Counted from the stretch's first letter, positions 22,705 through 32,171 are shown. The stretch: 64,000 nucleotides of DNA from an uncultured beta proteobacterium (GCA_903869595.1 CAIPZV010000077.1:1-64000), one strand, 5' to 3'. The notes: a model not told the origin generated them from the letters alone. Numbers and translations: made by a program.

Positions 22705-23508
22705 TCAGGCCTGGATCAACACCGGAAACGCCTCAGAGTCCATGGCTGCCCCTGGCGTCGGGCCGCCAGAGGGCGGCGGCGGGGGCGACATGAAGCCACT
22801 GCGCAACACAAAGCGGGCGTCCGCGCCGGTAAAACGGGCCGAGAAGGCGCGGCGCCGATTCGGGCTGGCGTTGGCCGGGGCGCCGTGTACCGTCAGGCCA
22901 TGAAAGGCAATGCAGTCGCCCACTTCCAGCGGCCATTGCAATACGTGGTGATGCGCGCGCTGGGCCTCAAAGTCGGGCGGGGGCTCAAAGCGCGGGTCTT
23001 CGGCAGCGGTGTGGGTTTTGGAATCCACAAAGCGCGCCGGGGTAAACCAGCGGCCCCAGGCGTGCGAACCGGCAATGAACTCGATGGCGGTGTCCTTGGC
23101 CACCGGGTCCAGTGGTATCCAAAAGCTGATGATGTGTTCGCCGTCTATAGGGTAGTAAGGTTGGTCGTGGTGCCAGGGGGTGCGCTCTTTAGTGCCAGGC
23201 TCTTTAACCAAAATATGCTCGTGGTATAGGTTGACCTTGGGCGAGTCCATGAGCTGCGCCGCCAGGTGTTTGATGGGCGAATGAAAAAAGAAGTCGCGGT
23301 AGGCGTCAATGCGCTGCCAGTTGCAATAGTCGCCAAAAAATCGGCCTGGGTTGCCCTCAGGCGTGTAATGCTTGGCGTAGGGGCCGGGCTGGCGCAAATT
23401 CTCTTCCACGCCCTCGCGCAAGCGCTCAATCCAATCCATGCTGACTACTTGGCGCAGGGGCACGGCGCCGTCTGTTTGGTAAGCTGTCCGGGTGGCTTGG
23501 TCGATCAT
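22705..23508 (-). CDS. Phytanoyl-CoA dioxygenase (PhyH) family protein
   Basis: 267 residues from ATG 23508, which has AGGAG nearby. Iron-binding residues of a 2-oxoglutarate dioxygenase are visible: WHHDQPYYPIDG (HxD) and the distal His in LTVHGAPANASPNRRRAFS, with Arg behind for 2-oxoglutarate. It would hydroxylate or demethylate a small substrate. The promoter region, shared with the divergent Rieske operon, holds two palindromes identical in arms to the hut operator, so it probably belongs to the HutC regulon and acts on a histidine-related compound. That is inference. Confidence 0.88.
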   Translation of the reverse strand: MIDQATRTAYQTDGAVPLRQVVSMDWIERLREGVEENLRQPGPYAKHYTPEGNPGRFFGDYCNWQRIDAYRDFFFHSPIKHLAAQLMDSPKVNLYHEHILVKEPGTKERTPWHHDQPYYPIDGEHIISFWIPLDPVAKDTAIEFIAGSHAWGRWFTPARFVDSKTHTAAEDPRFEPPPDFEAQRAHHHVLQWPLEVGDCIAFHGLTVHGAPANASPNRRRAFSARFTGADARFVLRSGFMSPPPPPSGGPTPGAAMDSEAFPVLIQA

Positions 23509-23558
23509 GCGTTCTCCTGCTTGGGGCGTAGTGGCTGGGCGAATGGTGCAGCATTTCA

Positions 23559-23574
23559 AGTTGTCTAGACAACT
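23559..23574. promoter_or_regulatory. HutC-type operator 1 upstream of phyH
   Basis: AGTTGTCTAGACAACT is a perfect 16-bp palindrome, with the same 6-bp arms as the operator between hutU and hutC. It lies 50 bp upstream of the phyH start codon, so a repressor bound there would block phyH. Confidence 0.75.
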
Positions 23575-23616
23575 ATAAACCGCTTGGAAGCGAGCCTGGC
23601 TCAGGGTTTTCCCGCT

Positions 23617-23645
23617 TTGGTCTAAGTTGTATAGACAACTATACT
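23617..23645 (+). promoter_or_regulatory. Promoter of the Rieske operon with HutC-type operator 2
   Basis: TTGGTC (23617-23622), a 17-bp spacer, and TATACT (23640-23645). The spacer and first base of the -10 contain AGTTGTATAGACAACT (23625-23640), the exact reverse complement of the operator between hutU and hutC. GGCTCAGGGTTTTCCC just upstream also recurs at the same distance from the hut operator. A repressor here would sit directly on the promoter. Confidence 0.75.
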
Positions 23646-23713
23646 GAATCGGACCTGGGCCGGACCGCTATGCCGGACCCGGCGGGCCGCGTTTTTTGCA
23701 AGGAGTTTTCGCC

Positions 23714-24796
23714 ATGTTTTTGCGCAATACCTGGTACATCGCCGCCTGGGACCGCGAGCTGGGCAGCAGCCCCCGCGCGGTGCAAGTGCTGGGCGAACGC
23801 ATCGTGCTCTACCGCAAGTCCGACGGCAGCGCCGCGGCCCTGGAAGATGCTTGCCCCCACCGCAAACTGCCGCTGTCACTGGGCCGCATTCAAGGTGACC
23901 ATATCGAGTGCGGTTACCACGGCCTGACTTTTGATTGCAGCGGCGCCTGCGTCAAGGTGCCGGGCATGGACCGGATTGCGCCGGGCGCGCGGGTGCGTGC
24001 TTACCCGCTGCACGAGCGCTATGGCCTGCTGTGGATTTGGATGGGTGAGCCCGAGCGCGCTGACCCCAGCACTATTCACCACATCCCGCATTGGGACGAC
24101 CCAGCCTGGGGTTGCAACCAGGGCGAAGCCATCGACATGGCCTGCAATTACCTGCACATCACCGACAACTTGCTAGACCCCTCGCACGTGTCCTGGGTGC
24201 ACCAAAGCTCGTTTGGCAATGCTGCTTGCGAAGACACGCCGCTGGACACGAACGAAGCCGATAACGGCGTGACCGTATCGCGCTGGATGCGCGATGTGGA
24301 ACCCGCGCCTTTTTATGTGCCTTTCCTCAAGTTCCAAGGTAACTGTGACCGCAAACAGCAATACGAAGTGCGCTTTCCCAGCCATGCCTACATCAAGGCG
24401 ATTTTTGTGCCGGCAGGCACGGGGGGCGACGACAAGCCGCTGCACCCGGATGGCTTCATCATGGACAGCTACAACTTCATGACGCCAGTCGATGAAAACC
24501 ATACGCGCTACTACTGGTTTCAGATGCGCAATTTCGCGCCTGGCGATGCCGAAGTGTCGCGCCAATTCACCGAGTCGGTGCGCGGCGCTTTTGCTGAAGA
24601 CAAGGTGATTTTGGAAGCCGTGCACCGCGGCATCGAAACCGCCAGCGTGCCGCCCATCGGCCTGAAAATTGACCTGGGGCCGACGCGCTTTCGCCGCGCT
24701 ATGGCGCAGCGGATTGCGGAAGAAAAATCGCAGACCCAAGCGCAAGCGCAAGCGCGCAGCCGCGCCATCCCCATCCACCCGGAGGCCGTATCGTGA
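23714..24796 (+). CDS. Rieske non-heme iron oxygenase, alpha subunit
   Basis: 360 residues from ATG 23714 after AAGGAG. Rieske [2Fe-2S] ligands: DACPHRKLPLSL then IECGYHGL. Mononuclear iron site: ACNYLHITDNLLDPSHVSWVH (split at about residue 150). The size and pattern place it with vanillate O-demethylase-type oxygenases, which often remove methyl groups from O or N. No reductase partner is encoded nearby, so one must be borrowed. It is the first gene of an operon with an aminotransferase and an FAD oxidase under a hut-like operator; a methylated or otherwise modified imidazole is a plausible substrate. Confidence 0.9.
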   Translation: MFLRNTWYIAAWDRELGSSPRAVQVLGERIVLYRKSDGSAAALEDACPHRKLPLSLGRIQGDHIECGYHGLTFDCSGACVKVPGMDRIAPGARVRAYPLHERYGLLWIWMGEPERADPSTIHHIPHWDDPAWGCNQGEAIDMACNYLHITDNLLDPSHVSWVHQSSFGNAACEDTPLDTNEADNGVTVSRWMRDVEPAPFYVPFLKFQGNCDRKQQYEVRFPSHAYIKAIFVPAGTGGDDKPLHPDGFIMDSYNFMTPVDENHTRYYWFQMRNFAPGDAEVSRQFTESVRGAFAEDKVILEAVHRGIETASVPPIGLKIDLGPTRFRRAMAQRIAEEKSQTQAQAQARSRAIPIHPEAVS

Positions 24797-25908
24797 GCGC
24801 AACGCACCAGGGCCTGCATTTCAACCCGCATGTCGCGGCCTTGCCACCCTATAACGCGGGCACCAATGTGGCCATTGCCCGCGCTGCGTCGGGCATGCAA
24901 GACATTGCCCGATTGGCCAGCAACGAAAACCCCGAGGGCTGCTCGCCCAAAGTGATGCAGGCCTTGGCCTCCAGCGCCTTCGAGCCCTGGCGCTACGCCG
25001 ACCCGGCCTGTACCGCATTGCGCGCGGCGCTGGCAGCGCGCCTGGGCGTGGATGCGGCGCAGATTGTGGTGGGCAATGGTTCGGAAGAAATGATTGCGGC
25101 GGTGTCGCGGGCCATGTTGGTACAGGGCAATCCGGTGCTGACCGTGGTACCTAGCTTTGGCTTGCATGAAATCGAACCCCTGGCGCTGGGCGCTACCGTG
25201 GTCAAGCTGCCCATGACGGCCAGCTTTGGTTTTGATTTGGACGCCTTAGAGCGCGCCATGGCCGCAGTGCCGCGCATGGTGTTTTTGTCCTCGCCTTGGA
25301 ACCCGGTGGGCCCGGCGCTCAGCCATGAAGATTTGCAGCGCGTACTGCGCGCGGTGCAGCCGGGCAGCTTACTGGTGCTGGACGAAGCGTATTTTGAATA
25401 CGCCGACCCCGGCAGCGTCGATGGCTTGGAAATGCTCAAGACCAGCGGCCTGCCCTTTGTGGTACTGCGCACTTTTTCCAAAGCCTACGGATTGGCTGGT
25501 TTGCGCGTGGGTTATGCGGTGTGTTCGGATGCGGAAATTGCGCGGGTCATGGGCTCGGCCAAAACGCCGTTTAACGTCAACGCCGCCGCGCAGTTGGCCG
25601 CTGTCGCCGCCCTAGAAGACGACGCATGGATGCGCGCCTCGGTAGCGCGTTTGCGCACCGAGCGTGCGCGCGTGGCCCAAGCCATAAAAGCGCTGGGTTT
25701 GCGCGTGGCCGATTCGCAAACCAACTTTTTGTTTTTCGAATGCCGCAGCGACAGCGCTGAGCAAGCCGCCGCGCTTTTGTGCCAAGGCATCATCGTCAAG
25801 GCCTGGCGCGAAGCCGGTTACGAACGCTTTATGCGCGCCACCATCGGCAGCGCGCAAGACAACGACCGCTTGTTGGCGGCGCTGGCCGTGCTGAACCCGG
25901 CGCCCTGA
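24793..25908 (+). CDS. HisC-like PLP aminotransferase
   Basis: 371 residues from GTG 24793, which overlaps the Rieske stop (GTGA). SNENPEG, then SSPWNPVGPAL, LVLDEAYFEY and RTFSKAYGLAGLRVGY (PLP lysine) are the histidinol-phosphate aminotransferase-type motifs. Within a hut-controlled operon it is more likely to be catabolic than part of histidine biosynthesis: for example it could interconvert imidazolepyruvate and histidine. That is inference. Overlap with the Rieske gene shows co-translation. Confidence 0.88.
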   Translation: MSATHQGLHFNPHVAALPPYNAGTNVAIARAASGMQDIARLASNENPEGCSPKVMQALASSAFEPWRYADPACTALRAALAARLGVDAAQIVVGNGSEEMIAAVSRAMLVQGNPVLTVVPSFGLHEIEPLALGATVVKLPMTASFGFDLDALERAMAAVPRMVFLSSPWNPVGPALSHEDLQRVLRAVQPGSLLVLDEAYFEYADPGSVDGLEMLKTSGLPFVVLRTFSKAYGLAGLRVGYAVCSDAEIARVMGSAKTPFNVNAAAQLAAVAALEDDAWMRASVARLRTERARVAQAIKALGLRVADSQTNFLFFECRSDSAEQAAALLCQGIIVKAWREAGYERFMRATIGSAQDNDRLLAALAVLNPAP

Positions 25909-26000
25909 GTTTGCGTAAATCAGGTTCCGATAGACCGCCGGACATGCATCCAACACGCGCCGCAAGCTCCAATCAAGAATCCTGAAGAAAGACTTCTGCC

Positions 26001-27404
26001 ATGCCGCTAAGTTCCGTGCCCACCAAATTGTTGGATGCCTTGCGCGCAGCCATAGGTGCCGACCATGTCGCTACCGCCGAGGCCGTCGCGTTGTTGGATG
26101 TAGGCTGGAACCCGCAGAACCTGGGCGCAGGCATCGTCGTATCGCCGGGCTCTACGAAGGAAGTGGCTGCGGTAGTTCGTTTGTGCGCGCAGCATGGCGT
26201 CTCGCTGGTGCCGCAAGCCGGGCGCACCGGGCTGGTCGGTGGCAGCGTCTCGCAGCCGGGGCAAATCGTGCTGTCATTGCTGCGCATGAACCGGATCGAA
26301 CCCATTGATGCGGCCGAGCGTGTGGCCGTGGTGGGCGCGGGTTGCACTTTGCAAGCTTTGCAAGAAGCCGCTGCAAAGGTGCAACTAGAGCCAGGCATTG
26401 ACTTGGCCGCACGCGGCTCGGCCACTTTGGGCGGGATGGTCTCGACGAACGCCGGTGGCGTCATGGCCTTTCGCAATGGCGTGATGCGCCACCGGGTACT
26501 TGGCCTCGAAGCCGTGCTGCCGGACGGCACGGTGTTTCAGGACCTGACGCGCGTCGTAAAAAACTCAGCGGGCTACGACCTGAAGCATTTATTCATAGGT
26601 GCCGAGGGCACGCTGGGTGTAGTGACCCGCGTGGTCATCAAGCTGGACCCGCTGCCTCCGGCCAGCGCCACGGTTTTGCTAGGTCTGCCGTCTGTGGAAG
26701 CGACTTTGGACGTGATCAGCCGCGCCTTGCACATCGACGCCGGACATCTACGCGCTGCCGAAGCGCTGTGGCAAGGCTTTATGCAACTCAATGCCGCGGC
26801 CTTGCAATGGGTGGATGCCGCCATGCCGCTGGACCAGCCCATGTACCTCTTGCTCAAGCTGGGCGGCAACCATAGCGACGCGCTAAACGCAGCTCTGGAA
26901 AATTTGTTTGAGTCCATTGCCGCCGAATACCCCGGCGCCACCGGCATCATCGCCAGCTCGGCGCGACAGGAAAACGAACTGTGGCGCCTGCGCGAAGACA
27001 CCGACATCGTGTACCGCGCGCATCCGCAAGCGCCGTCCTACGACGTGTCGGTGCCGCTCTCCCGCATCCCCGCGTACGCAGCGCAAGTGCAGGCTGAATT
27101 AGCCGCCCACGACCCGGCCTGGCGCCCCTACATCTTTGGTCACCTGGCCGATGGCAATTTGCACATCATCTTGAACCAGGCCGGCCCGCTGCCGCCCGAG
27201 CGCGCGCAAGCGGTGGAACACATCCTGTATCGCAACTTGCAAGCCATGGGCGGCTCCTTCTCCGCCGAGCACGGCGTAGGCTCCAAGCGCATAGGCGCCA
27301 TGAACGACACCACCGATAGCACCAAACTGGCCGCTATGGCGCAGGTCAAGCAGTTGCTGGACCCGCAGATGCTGATGAATCCGGGGAAGTTATTTAAGGG
27401 CTGA
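26001..27404 (+). CDS. FAD-linked oxidase, D-lactate/D-2-hydroxyacid dehydrogenase type
   Basis: 467 residues. FAD_binding_4 domain (about 40-220) with VPQAGRTGLVGGSVSQPGQI and VSTNAGGVMAFRNGVMRHRV; C-terminal FAD-oxidase domain ending HGVGSKRIGAM and DPQMLMNPGKLF. These flavoenzymes oxidise D-2-hydroxyacids to 2-oxoacids. It lies 92 bp after the aminotransferase on the same strand. Together the two could take a hydroxy acid such as imidazolelactate to the oxo acid and then to the amino acid. The substrate is unproven. Confidence 0.9.
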   Translation: MPLSSVPTKLLDALRAAIGADHVATAEAVALLDVGWNPQNLGAGIVVSPGSTKEVAAVVRLCAQHGVSLVPQAGRTGLVGGSVSQPGQIVLSLLRMNRIEPIDAAERVAVVGAGCTLQALQEAAAKVQLEPGIDLAARGSATLGGMVSTNAGGVMAFRNGVMRHRVLGLEAVLPDGTVFQDLTRVVKNSAGYDLKHLFIGAEGTLGVVTRVVIKLDPLPPASATVLLGLPSVEATLDVISRALHIDAGHLRAAEALWQGFMQLNAAALQWVDAAMPLDQPMYLLLKLGGNHSDALNAALENLFESIAAEYPGATGIIASSARQENELWRLREDTDIVYRAHPQAPSYDVSVPLSRIPAYAAQVQAELAAHDPAWRPYIFGHLADGNLHIILNQAGPLPPERAQAVEHILYRNLQAMGGSFSAEHGVGSKRIGAMNDTTDSTKLAAMAQVKQLLDPQMLMNPGKLFKG

Positions 27405-27440
27405 TGCCTATGCCTTCAGCGGCTTTTCCTGGTGACCGCC

Positions 27441-28250
27441 CTACACCAACATCGCCGCACCCCGGTCCAGGTAGGTGTCTAGAAACTGATCTAGCCTAGG
27501 GTGGCGGGGTTTGCCAAAGACTTCGGTAGGCGTGCCATGCAGCAGCAGTTTGCCTTCGTCTAAAAAAGTGATGCGATTGGCCACCGAGGCGGCAAAGCCG
27601 ATTTCGTGGGATACCACCACCATGGTCATGCCATCGGCGGCCAGGTCGCGCATGACCTTGAGCACCTCGCCGGTGAGTTCCGGGTCCAGCGAGGAGGTGG
27701 GCTCGTCAAACAACATGATTTTGGGCTCGCAGGCCAGCGCGCGGGCAATGGCCACGCGCTGCTGCTGGCCGCCTGAAAGTTGCGAAGGGTAGTGGCCGGC
27801 GCGGTCTTCCAGCCCGACTTTGCGCAGTTGTGCCATAGCGCGTTCTTCGGCCTGCGCTTTGGGCACACCACGAGCGGTTTTGAGGGCTTCGCTGACATTG
27901 CCCAGCGCCGTCATATGCGGCCATAAATTGAACTGCTGAAAGCACATACCGATGTTGGCGCGCACGGCGCGTATGCGCTCGGGCGCCAGGCGGACGCGGG
28001 CCGCGCCCGGCGCTTGCGAAAAGCCCAAGGGCTCGCCGTTGATCAGGATGGTGCCTTCGGTGGCTTCTTCTAAAAACGCCATGCAGCGCAGCAGCGTGCT
28101 TTTGCCCGAACCTGAGGGGCCGATGACGCAGGTGACCTGGCCGTGGGGAATGTCCAGGTCGATGCCGTGCAAAACTTCGGTCTGGCCAAAACGCTTGCTC
28201 ACGCCGCGCACCGAAATGGCAGGATGCGCTGAATTAGATGCAGTGGTCAT
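27441..28250 (-). CDS. Polar amino-acid ABC transporter ATPase
   Basis: 269 residues. Walker A GPSGSGKSTLLRC, signature LSGGQQQRVAIARAL, Walker B IMLFDEPTSSLDPEL and the switch VVSHE. It is a HisP/GlnQ-type ATPase and the last gene of a four-gene transporter operon; its start overlaps the second permease gene. It converges on the FAD oxidase gene with 36 bp between. Confidence 0.95.
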   Translation of the reverse strand: MTTASNSAHPAISVRGVSKRFGQTEVLHGIDLDIPHGQVTCVIGPSGSGKSTLLRCMAFLEEATEGTILINGEPLGFSQAPGAARVRLAPERIRAVRANIGMCFQQFNLWPHMTALGNVSEALKTARGVPKAQAEERAMAQLRKVGLEDRAGHYPSQLSGGQQQRVAIARALACEPKIMLFDEPTSSLDPELTGEVLKVMRDLAADGMTMVVVSHEIGFAASVANRITFLDEGKLLLHGTPTEVFGKPRHPRLDQFLDTYLDRGAAMLV

Positions 28251-28915
28251 GTGTGGGCGAAAGTGAATTTAGAGAGTTTTTGTTCGAAGGCTTTGCCGAT
28301 ACGGCCGGTGATAGACACCATGGCCCAATAGAAACAGGCCAGTACCGCCATGGCTTCGACAAAAGCGTATTGCTGCGAGCCAATGGCCTGCATCAAAAAC
28401 GTGAGTTCAGGTACGGTGATGATGGACAGCACCGCCGTCTCTTTGAGCAGGATGACTGTCATGTTGACCGCCGGGGGCAGCACCAGCATGGTCATCTCGG
28501 GCACTTCGATGCGGAAAATAATTTGCATGCGTGTCAGGCCCAAGCACTGAGCCGCTTCCACATGGCCACGCGGAATGGCATCAAAACCGGCACGGAAAAT
28601 TTCGCTGAAGTAGGCCGCGCCATAGACGGTGACACCCAGTAGGCCGGCAGGCATCGGATCCAGCGCAATACCGATAAACGGCCCGCCGTAATAGAGCAAA
28701 AACAGCTGCACCAAAAACGGCGTGCCGCGTATCAGCTCGACATAAAAATACAGCAGCAAACGCACAAAACGGGCGCCAAAACGCAGGCCTAGCGCCACAA
28801 AAAAACCAAGCACCAGGGCCCCGACCGTGCCGACCAGCCAGATCGCCAGCGTCACGCCGATCGAGCGCACCAGCTCGGGCAGCTGCTCGATGATGTGGGT
28901 GAAATCGATGATCAT
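28247..28915 (-). CDS. Polar amino-acid ABC transporter permease
   Basis: 222 residues, HisM/HisQ type with about five membrane segments. The EAA loop EAAQCLGLTRMQIIFRIEVP is intact. YVELIRGTPFLVQLFLLYYG is the typical N-terminal part. It overlaps both neighbours by four bases, so subunits are made in step. Confidence 0.94.
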   Translation of the reverse strand: MIIDFTHIIEQLPELVRSIGVTLAIWLVGTVGALVLGFFVALGLRFGARFVRLLLYFYVELIRGTPFLVQLFLLYYGGPFIGIALDPMPAGLLGVTVYGAAYFSEIFRAGFDAIPRGHVEAAQCLGLTRMQIIFRIEVPEMTMLVLPPAVNMTVILLKETAVLSIITVPELTFLMQAIGSQQYAFVEAMAVLACFYWAMVSITGRIGKAFEQKLSKFTFAHT

Positions 28916-29553
28916 CGGATGCCCCAGCTAAAGGAGCGCTCAAAGCGCCGACCCAATTGGGATAAAACCCAGTTGGTGACGAAATACAGCAAACCGGCTA
29001 CGGCAAACATTTCCAGCGGCTTGAAGGTGCTGGCTGCCAGGTCTTGCGCCATGCGTGTGAGCTCGACCACGCCCACCACCGACACCAGTGAGGAGGCTTT
29101 GACGATCATGATGGCCTCACTGGTGAGTGCGGGCAAGGTCAGGCGCAGCGCGATAGGCACTTTGATGCGCCAGAACTGCTGGCGCGGGCTCAGGCCCAGC
29201 ATATCGGCCGCCTCTAACAGGCCTTTTGGGATGCTGGTCAGGCCGCCGCGCATGTTCTCCGCCTGGTAGGCAGCGTCACATAGCGACAGACCCACGATAG
29301 CGGCCACCAGGCTAGGCACATTCAGGCCCAGCACCGGCAGCAAGTTGTAAATAAGGAGCAGTTGCACCAGCAGGGGTGAACCGCGAAAAAAGCTCACAAA
29401 GGTACGTCCGCACCAAGAGACAAGCGCATTGCGCGAGAGCATTGCGCCCGAGACCAGGACGCCGATGAGCAAACCAAAAACGATGGATACCGCACTGATG
29501 GCAATAGTCAGCCCGCAGGATTGAACAAGGAGTGCGAAGAGTTTCCAGGACAC
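28912..29553 (-). CDS. Polar amino-acid ABC transporter permease
   Basis: 213 residues from GTG 29553, which has GGAG six bases upstream; ATG 29589 is the longer alternative. SFFRGSPLLVQLLLIYN and the EAA loop EAADMLGLSPRQQFWRIKVP identify a HisQ-type permease. It pairs with the other permease to form the channel. Confidence 0.92.
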   Translation of the reverse strand: MSWKLFALLVQSCGLTIAISAVSIVFGLLIGVLVSGAMLSRNALVSWCGRTFVSFFRGSPLLVQLLLIYNLLPVLGLNVPSLVAAIVGLSLCDAAYQAENMRGGLTSIPKGLLEAADMLGLSPRQQFWRIKVPIALRLTLPALTSEAIMIVKASSLVSVVGVVELTRMAQDLAASTFKPLEMFAVAGLLYFVTNWVLSQLGRRFERSFSWGIR

Positions 29554-29630
29554 ATCGTGCTCCGTGGCGTGGGTGCAGCGAAAACGCATCCGGGCCTAGG
29601 CGGCCCGGATGCAGGTTTCAGATCAAAAAA

Positions 29631-30455
29631 TTACAGCGCCGGGTTAGGCACCGAGTCTGGAGTGTCAAAGGAATCGCCAAACCATTTCTTCTGGATTTTG
29701 GCCAGGCGTCCGTCGCCTTTGATTTTCAGCATGGCAGCAGTAATCGCGTCCATCAGCTTTGCAGAGTCATCGTCTTTACGGGCCACATAGCCGAAGTAGG
29801 TTTTCAGGCCGAAGGCTGGCTTGACCACTTCAAACGTGTCCGAACGCTGTTGCGCCACATAGCTGATGTTGGGCAGCGAATTGCCCACCGCCACGATGCG
29901 TCCTGCGGCCAGGTCTGCATAGGCTTCGTTGTTACCGGGGTACTCGCGCACATCGGCTTTGCCCAGGCTCTCAGCAAAAGTCTTGAGCTGTGCCAACTGG
30001 GCCGAGGCCTTGCCGCCACCGACCGGCTTGCCGGCGATGTCTTCAGGCTTCATCACGGTCTTGTCACCCTTGCGCTTGAGCAGGGCTACGGTGGCCTCAG
30101 CAATCGGGGGGGTGAAGCGATAGCGCTCCATCCGTGCTTTGGTGATCGTCACCGGACCGGTCACCATGTCAAACTTTTTCGCTTCCAGGCCAGGCAGCAC
30201 GCCTTCCCAGGGCAGGGCGGTCCACTCGGTTTTGACGCCCATCTCTTTGGCCACTTCATTCATCAAGTCCATATTCAGACCCACGTGGTTACCGCCGTCG
30301 ATGAAGTCAAACGGTGCAAAAGCCGTTTCGGTGCCGATTTTCAAAACGCCCGACGCTTTGGTGCGGGCCAATGCGTCTTGCGCTTGGGCGCCAAATACAA
30401 AGCCCAGTGCCAAGGTGGCGCCTAGGAGGGATTTCAGTACCAATCTTTTGCTCAT
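29631..30455 (-). CDS. Amino-acid ABC transporter substrate-binding protein
   Basis: 274 residues. A signal peptide ends near GAQAQ. The mature protein starts with ASGVLKIGTETAFAPFDFID, the SBP_bac_3 pattern, and has FDMVTGPVTITKARMERY. First gene of the transporter operon. The location next to hutH and the HutC-linked operon suggests histidine or a relative as ligand, but no hut-type operator is visible in the 164 bp upstream, so the link is only positional. Confidence 0.92.
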   Translation of the reverse strand: MSKRLVLKSLLGATLALGFVFGAQAQDALARTKASGVLKIGTETAFAPFDFIDGGNHVGLNMDLMNEVAKEMGVKTEWTALPWEGVLPGLEAKKFDMVTGPVTITKARMERYRFTPPIAEATVALLKRKGDKTVMKPEDIAGKPVGGGKASAQLAQLKTFAESLGKADVREYPGNNEAYADLAAGRIVAVGNSLPNISYVAQQRSDTFEVVKPAFGLKTYFGYVARKDDDSAKLMDAITAAMLKIKGDGRLAKIQKKWFGDSFDTPDSVPNPAL

Positions 30456-30619
30456 GTATGTCTCCAGTAAAAAATGAAACTAACGAGGTTTGTCAACTTT
30501 GCAAGGCGCGGTGTACCGACGAACTTGCCAACGAGAGGGTGGGTGATGGTGCGGTGTGGCTAGCGATGCGTCATCCTTTCAAAGTATAAGGTGGGGTGGA
30601 CGCGCTGCCTGACAGCGCC

Positions 30620-32170
30620 TTAAGCGGGTATCCAGAGTGCGGGCACGTCGTCAAGCTTTTGCAATATGCGCGCCAGTGCCCCGCTCTGGACCAAGGCGCT
30701 GGCGTGCGCTATATCGGGGGCCAAGTAGCGGTCTTGCACCATTTTGGGCACTTGCTGGCGCAGCAAAGCGTGCACTTCTTCCAAAATGGCCGAGCTTTGC
30801 AGCGGACGTAAAAAGTCGATGCCTTGCGCGGCAGCCAATAGTTCGATGCCCAGGATGTGCGCGGTATTACTCACCATGGCCTGCAAGCGCCGGGCCGCAA
30901 AAGTAGCCATGGACACATGGTCTTCCTGGTTGGCGCTGGTGGGCAGGCTGTCCACGCTGGCCGGGTGCGCTAGCGATTTGTTTTCGGAAGCCAGCGCGGC
31001 GGCCGTCACATGCGCGATCATGAAGCCGCTATTGAGGCCTGCGTCTTCCGTCAAAAACGGCGGCAGGCGCGAGACGCCGCTGTCGATCAACATGGCGATA
31101 CGCCGCTCGGCTATCGCGCCCACTTCGGCAATCGCCAGCGCCATGCCGTCTGCGGCCAGCGCCACTGGCTCGGCGTGGAAGTTGCCGCCCGAGAGCATGG
31201 CGCCATCATCGGCAAACACCAGCGGGTTGTCGGTGACCGCATTGGCCTCGCGCAGCAGCACGGTAGCACCGTGGCGCAATTGGTCCAGACAGGCGCCCAC
31301 CACTTGCGGCTGGCAGCGCAGGCAATAAGGGTCTTGCACGCGGTCATCGCCATCCAGGTGGGACAGGCGAATAGCGCTGCCTTCTAACAGGCGGCGGTAA
31401 TACTGGGCGACATCGATTTGGCCGGGCTGGCCGCGCACGGCGTGGATGCGCGGGTCAAACGGGCCGTCGCTACCGCGCGCCGCGTCGATGGTGAGCGCGC
31501 CTATGACCAGCGCGGCTTCGAGCACCGGTTCAAAGCTAAGCAAGGCATGTAAGGCCAGCGCGGTAGAAGTTTGCGTGCCGTTAATCAGCGCCAGGCCTTC
31601 TTTGGCGCCCAGCGTCAAAGGCGCAATGCCGGCTGCTTGCAACAAAGGCAAAGCCGGGGCGGCTTGGCCATCGACCAGCATAAAACCTTCGCCCATCAGG
31701 GCCAGCGTCATGTGCGCGAGCGGCGCCAGATCGCCGGAGGCGCCTACCGAGCCTTGCGAGGGTACCCAGGGAAGTAGGCCGGCGTTGAAGACGGCGATCA
31801 AGGTATCAACCACGGTTTCGCGCACGCCGGAATACCCGCGCGCCAGGCTGGCGGCTTTGAGTGCCAGCATCAGGCGCATCACCGGCGCGGACAAAGGCTC
31901 GCCTACGCCCACGCAGTGCGAGCGGATGAGGTTGCATTGCAAGGTGGCCAGTTGCTCTTTGCTGATGCGCTTGTTGGCCAGTTTGCCAAAGCCGGTGTTG
32001 ACGCCATAGACCGGAGCATCGCCGTCGGCAGCGCTTTGCACTACCTGCTGGCTGGCGCGTATGCCGGGGCGGCAGGCAGCGTCCAGCTTGAGTTGCACAC
32101 CGCCCGCGTGGATCGCCAAGAGCGCATCCAGCGTGAGCGCGCCGGGGACCAAGTGCAAGCTTGTCGCCAT
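30620..32170 (-). CDS. hutH: Histidine ammonia-lyase
   Basis: 516 residues. [15 protein letters not shown] contains the Ala-Ser-Gly triad that cyclises to the MIO cofactor. [16 protein letters not shown] near the N-terminus carries the catalytic Tyr loop. It removes ammonia from L-histidine to give urocanate, the first step of the hut pathway. It follows hutU by one base, so hutU and hutH form one operon. Confidence 0.97.
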   Translation of the reverse strand: MATSLHLVPGALTLDALLAIHAGGVQLKLDAACRPGIRASQQVVQSAADGDAPVYGVNTGFGKLANKRISKEQLATLQCNLIRSHCVGVGEPLSAPVMRLMLALKAASLARGYSGVRETVVDTLIAVFNAGLLPWVPSQGSVGASGDLAPLAHMTLALMGEGFMLVDGQAAPALPLLQAAGIAPLTLGAKEGLALINGTQTSTALALHALLSFEPVLEAALVIGALTIDAARGSDGPFDPRIHAVRGQPGQIDVAQYYRRLLEGSAIRLSHLDGDDRVQDPYCLRCQPQVVGACLDQLRHGATVLLREANAVTDNPLVFADDGAMLSGGNFHAEPVALAADGMALAIAEVGAIAERRIAMLIDSGVSRLPPFLTEDAGLNSGFMIAHVTAAALASENKSLAHPASVDSLPTSANQEDHVSMATFAARRLQAMVSNTAHILGIELLAAAQGIDFLRPLQSSAILEEVHALLRQQVPKMVQDRYLAPDIAHASALVQSGALARILQKLDDVPALWIPA

Positions 32171-32171
32171 G

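Noticed and set aside
24793..25908. Biosynthetic hisC
   Set aside because: No other his biosynthesis genes are near; overlap with the Rieske gene and the hut-type operator point to a catabolic role.
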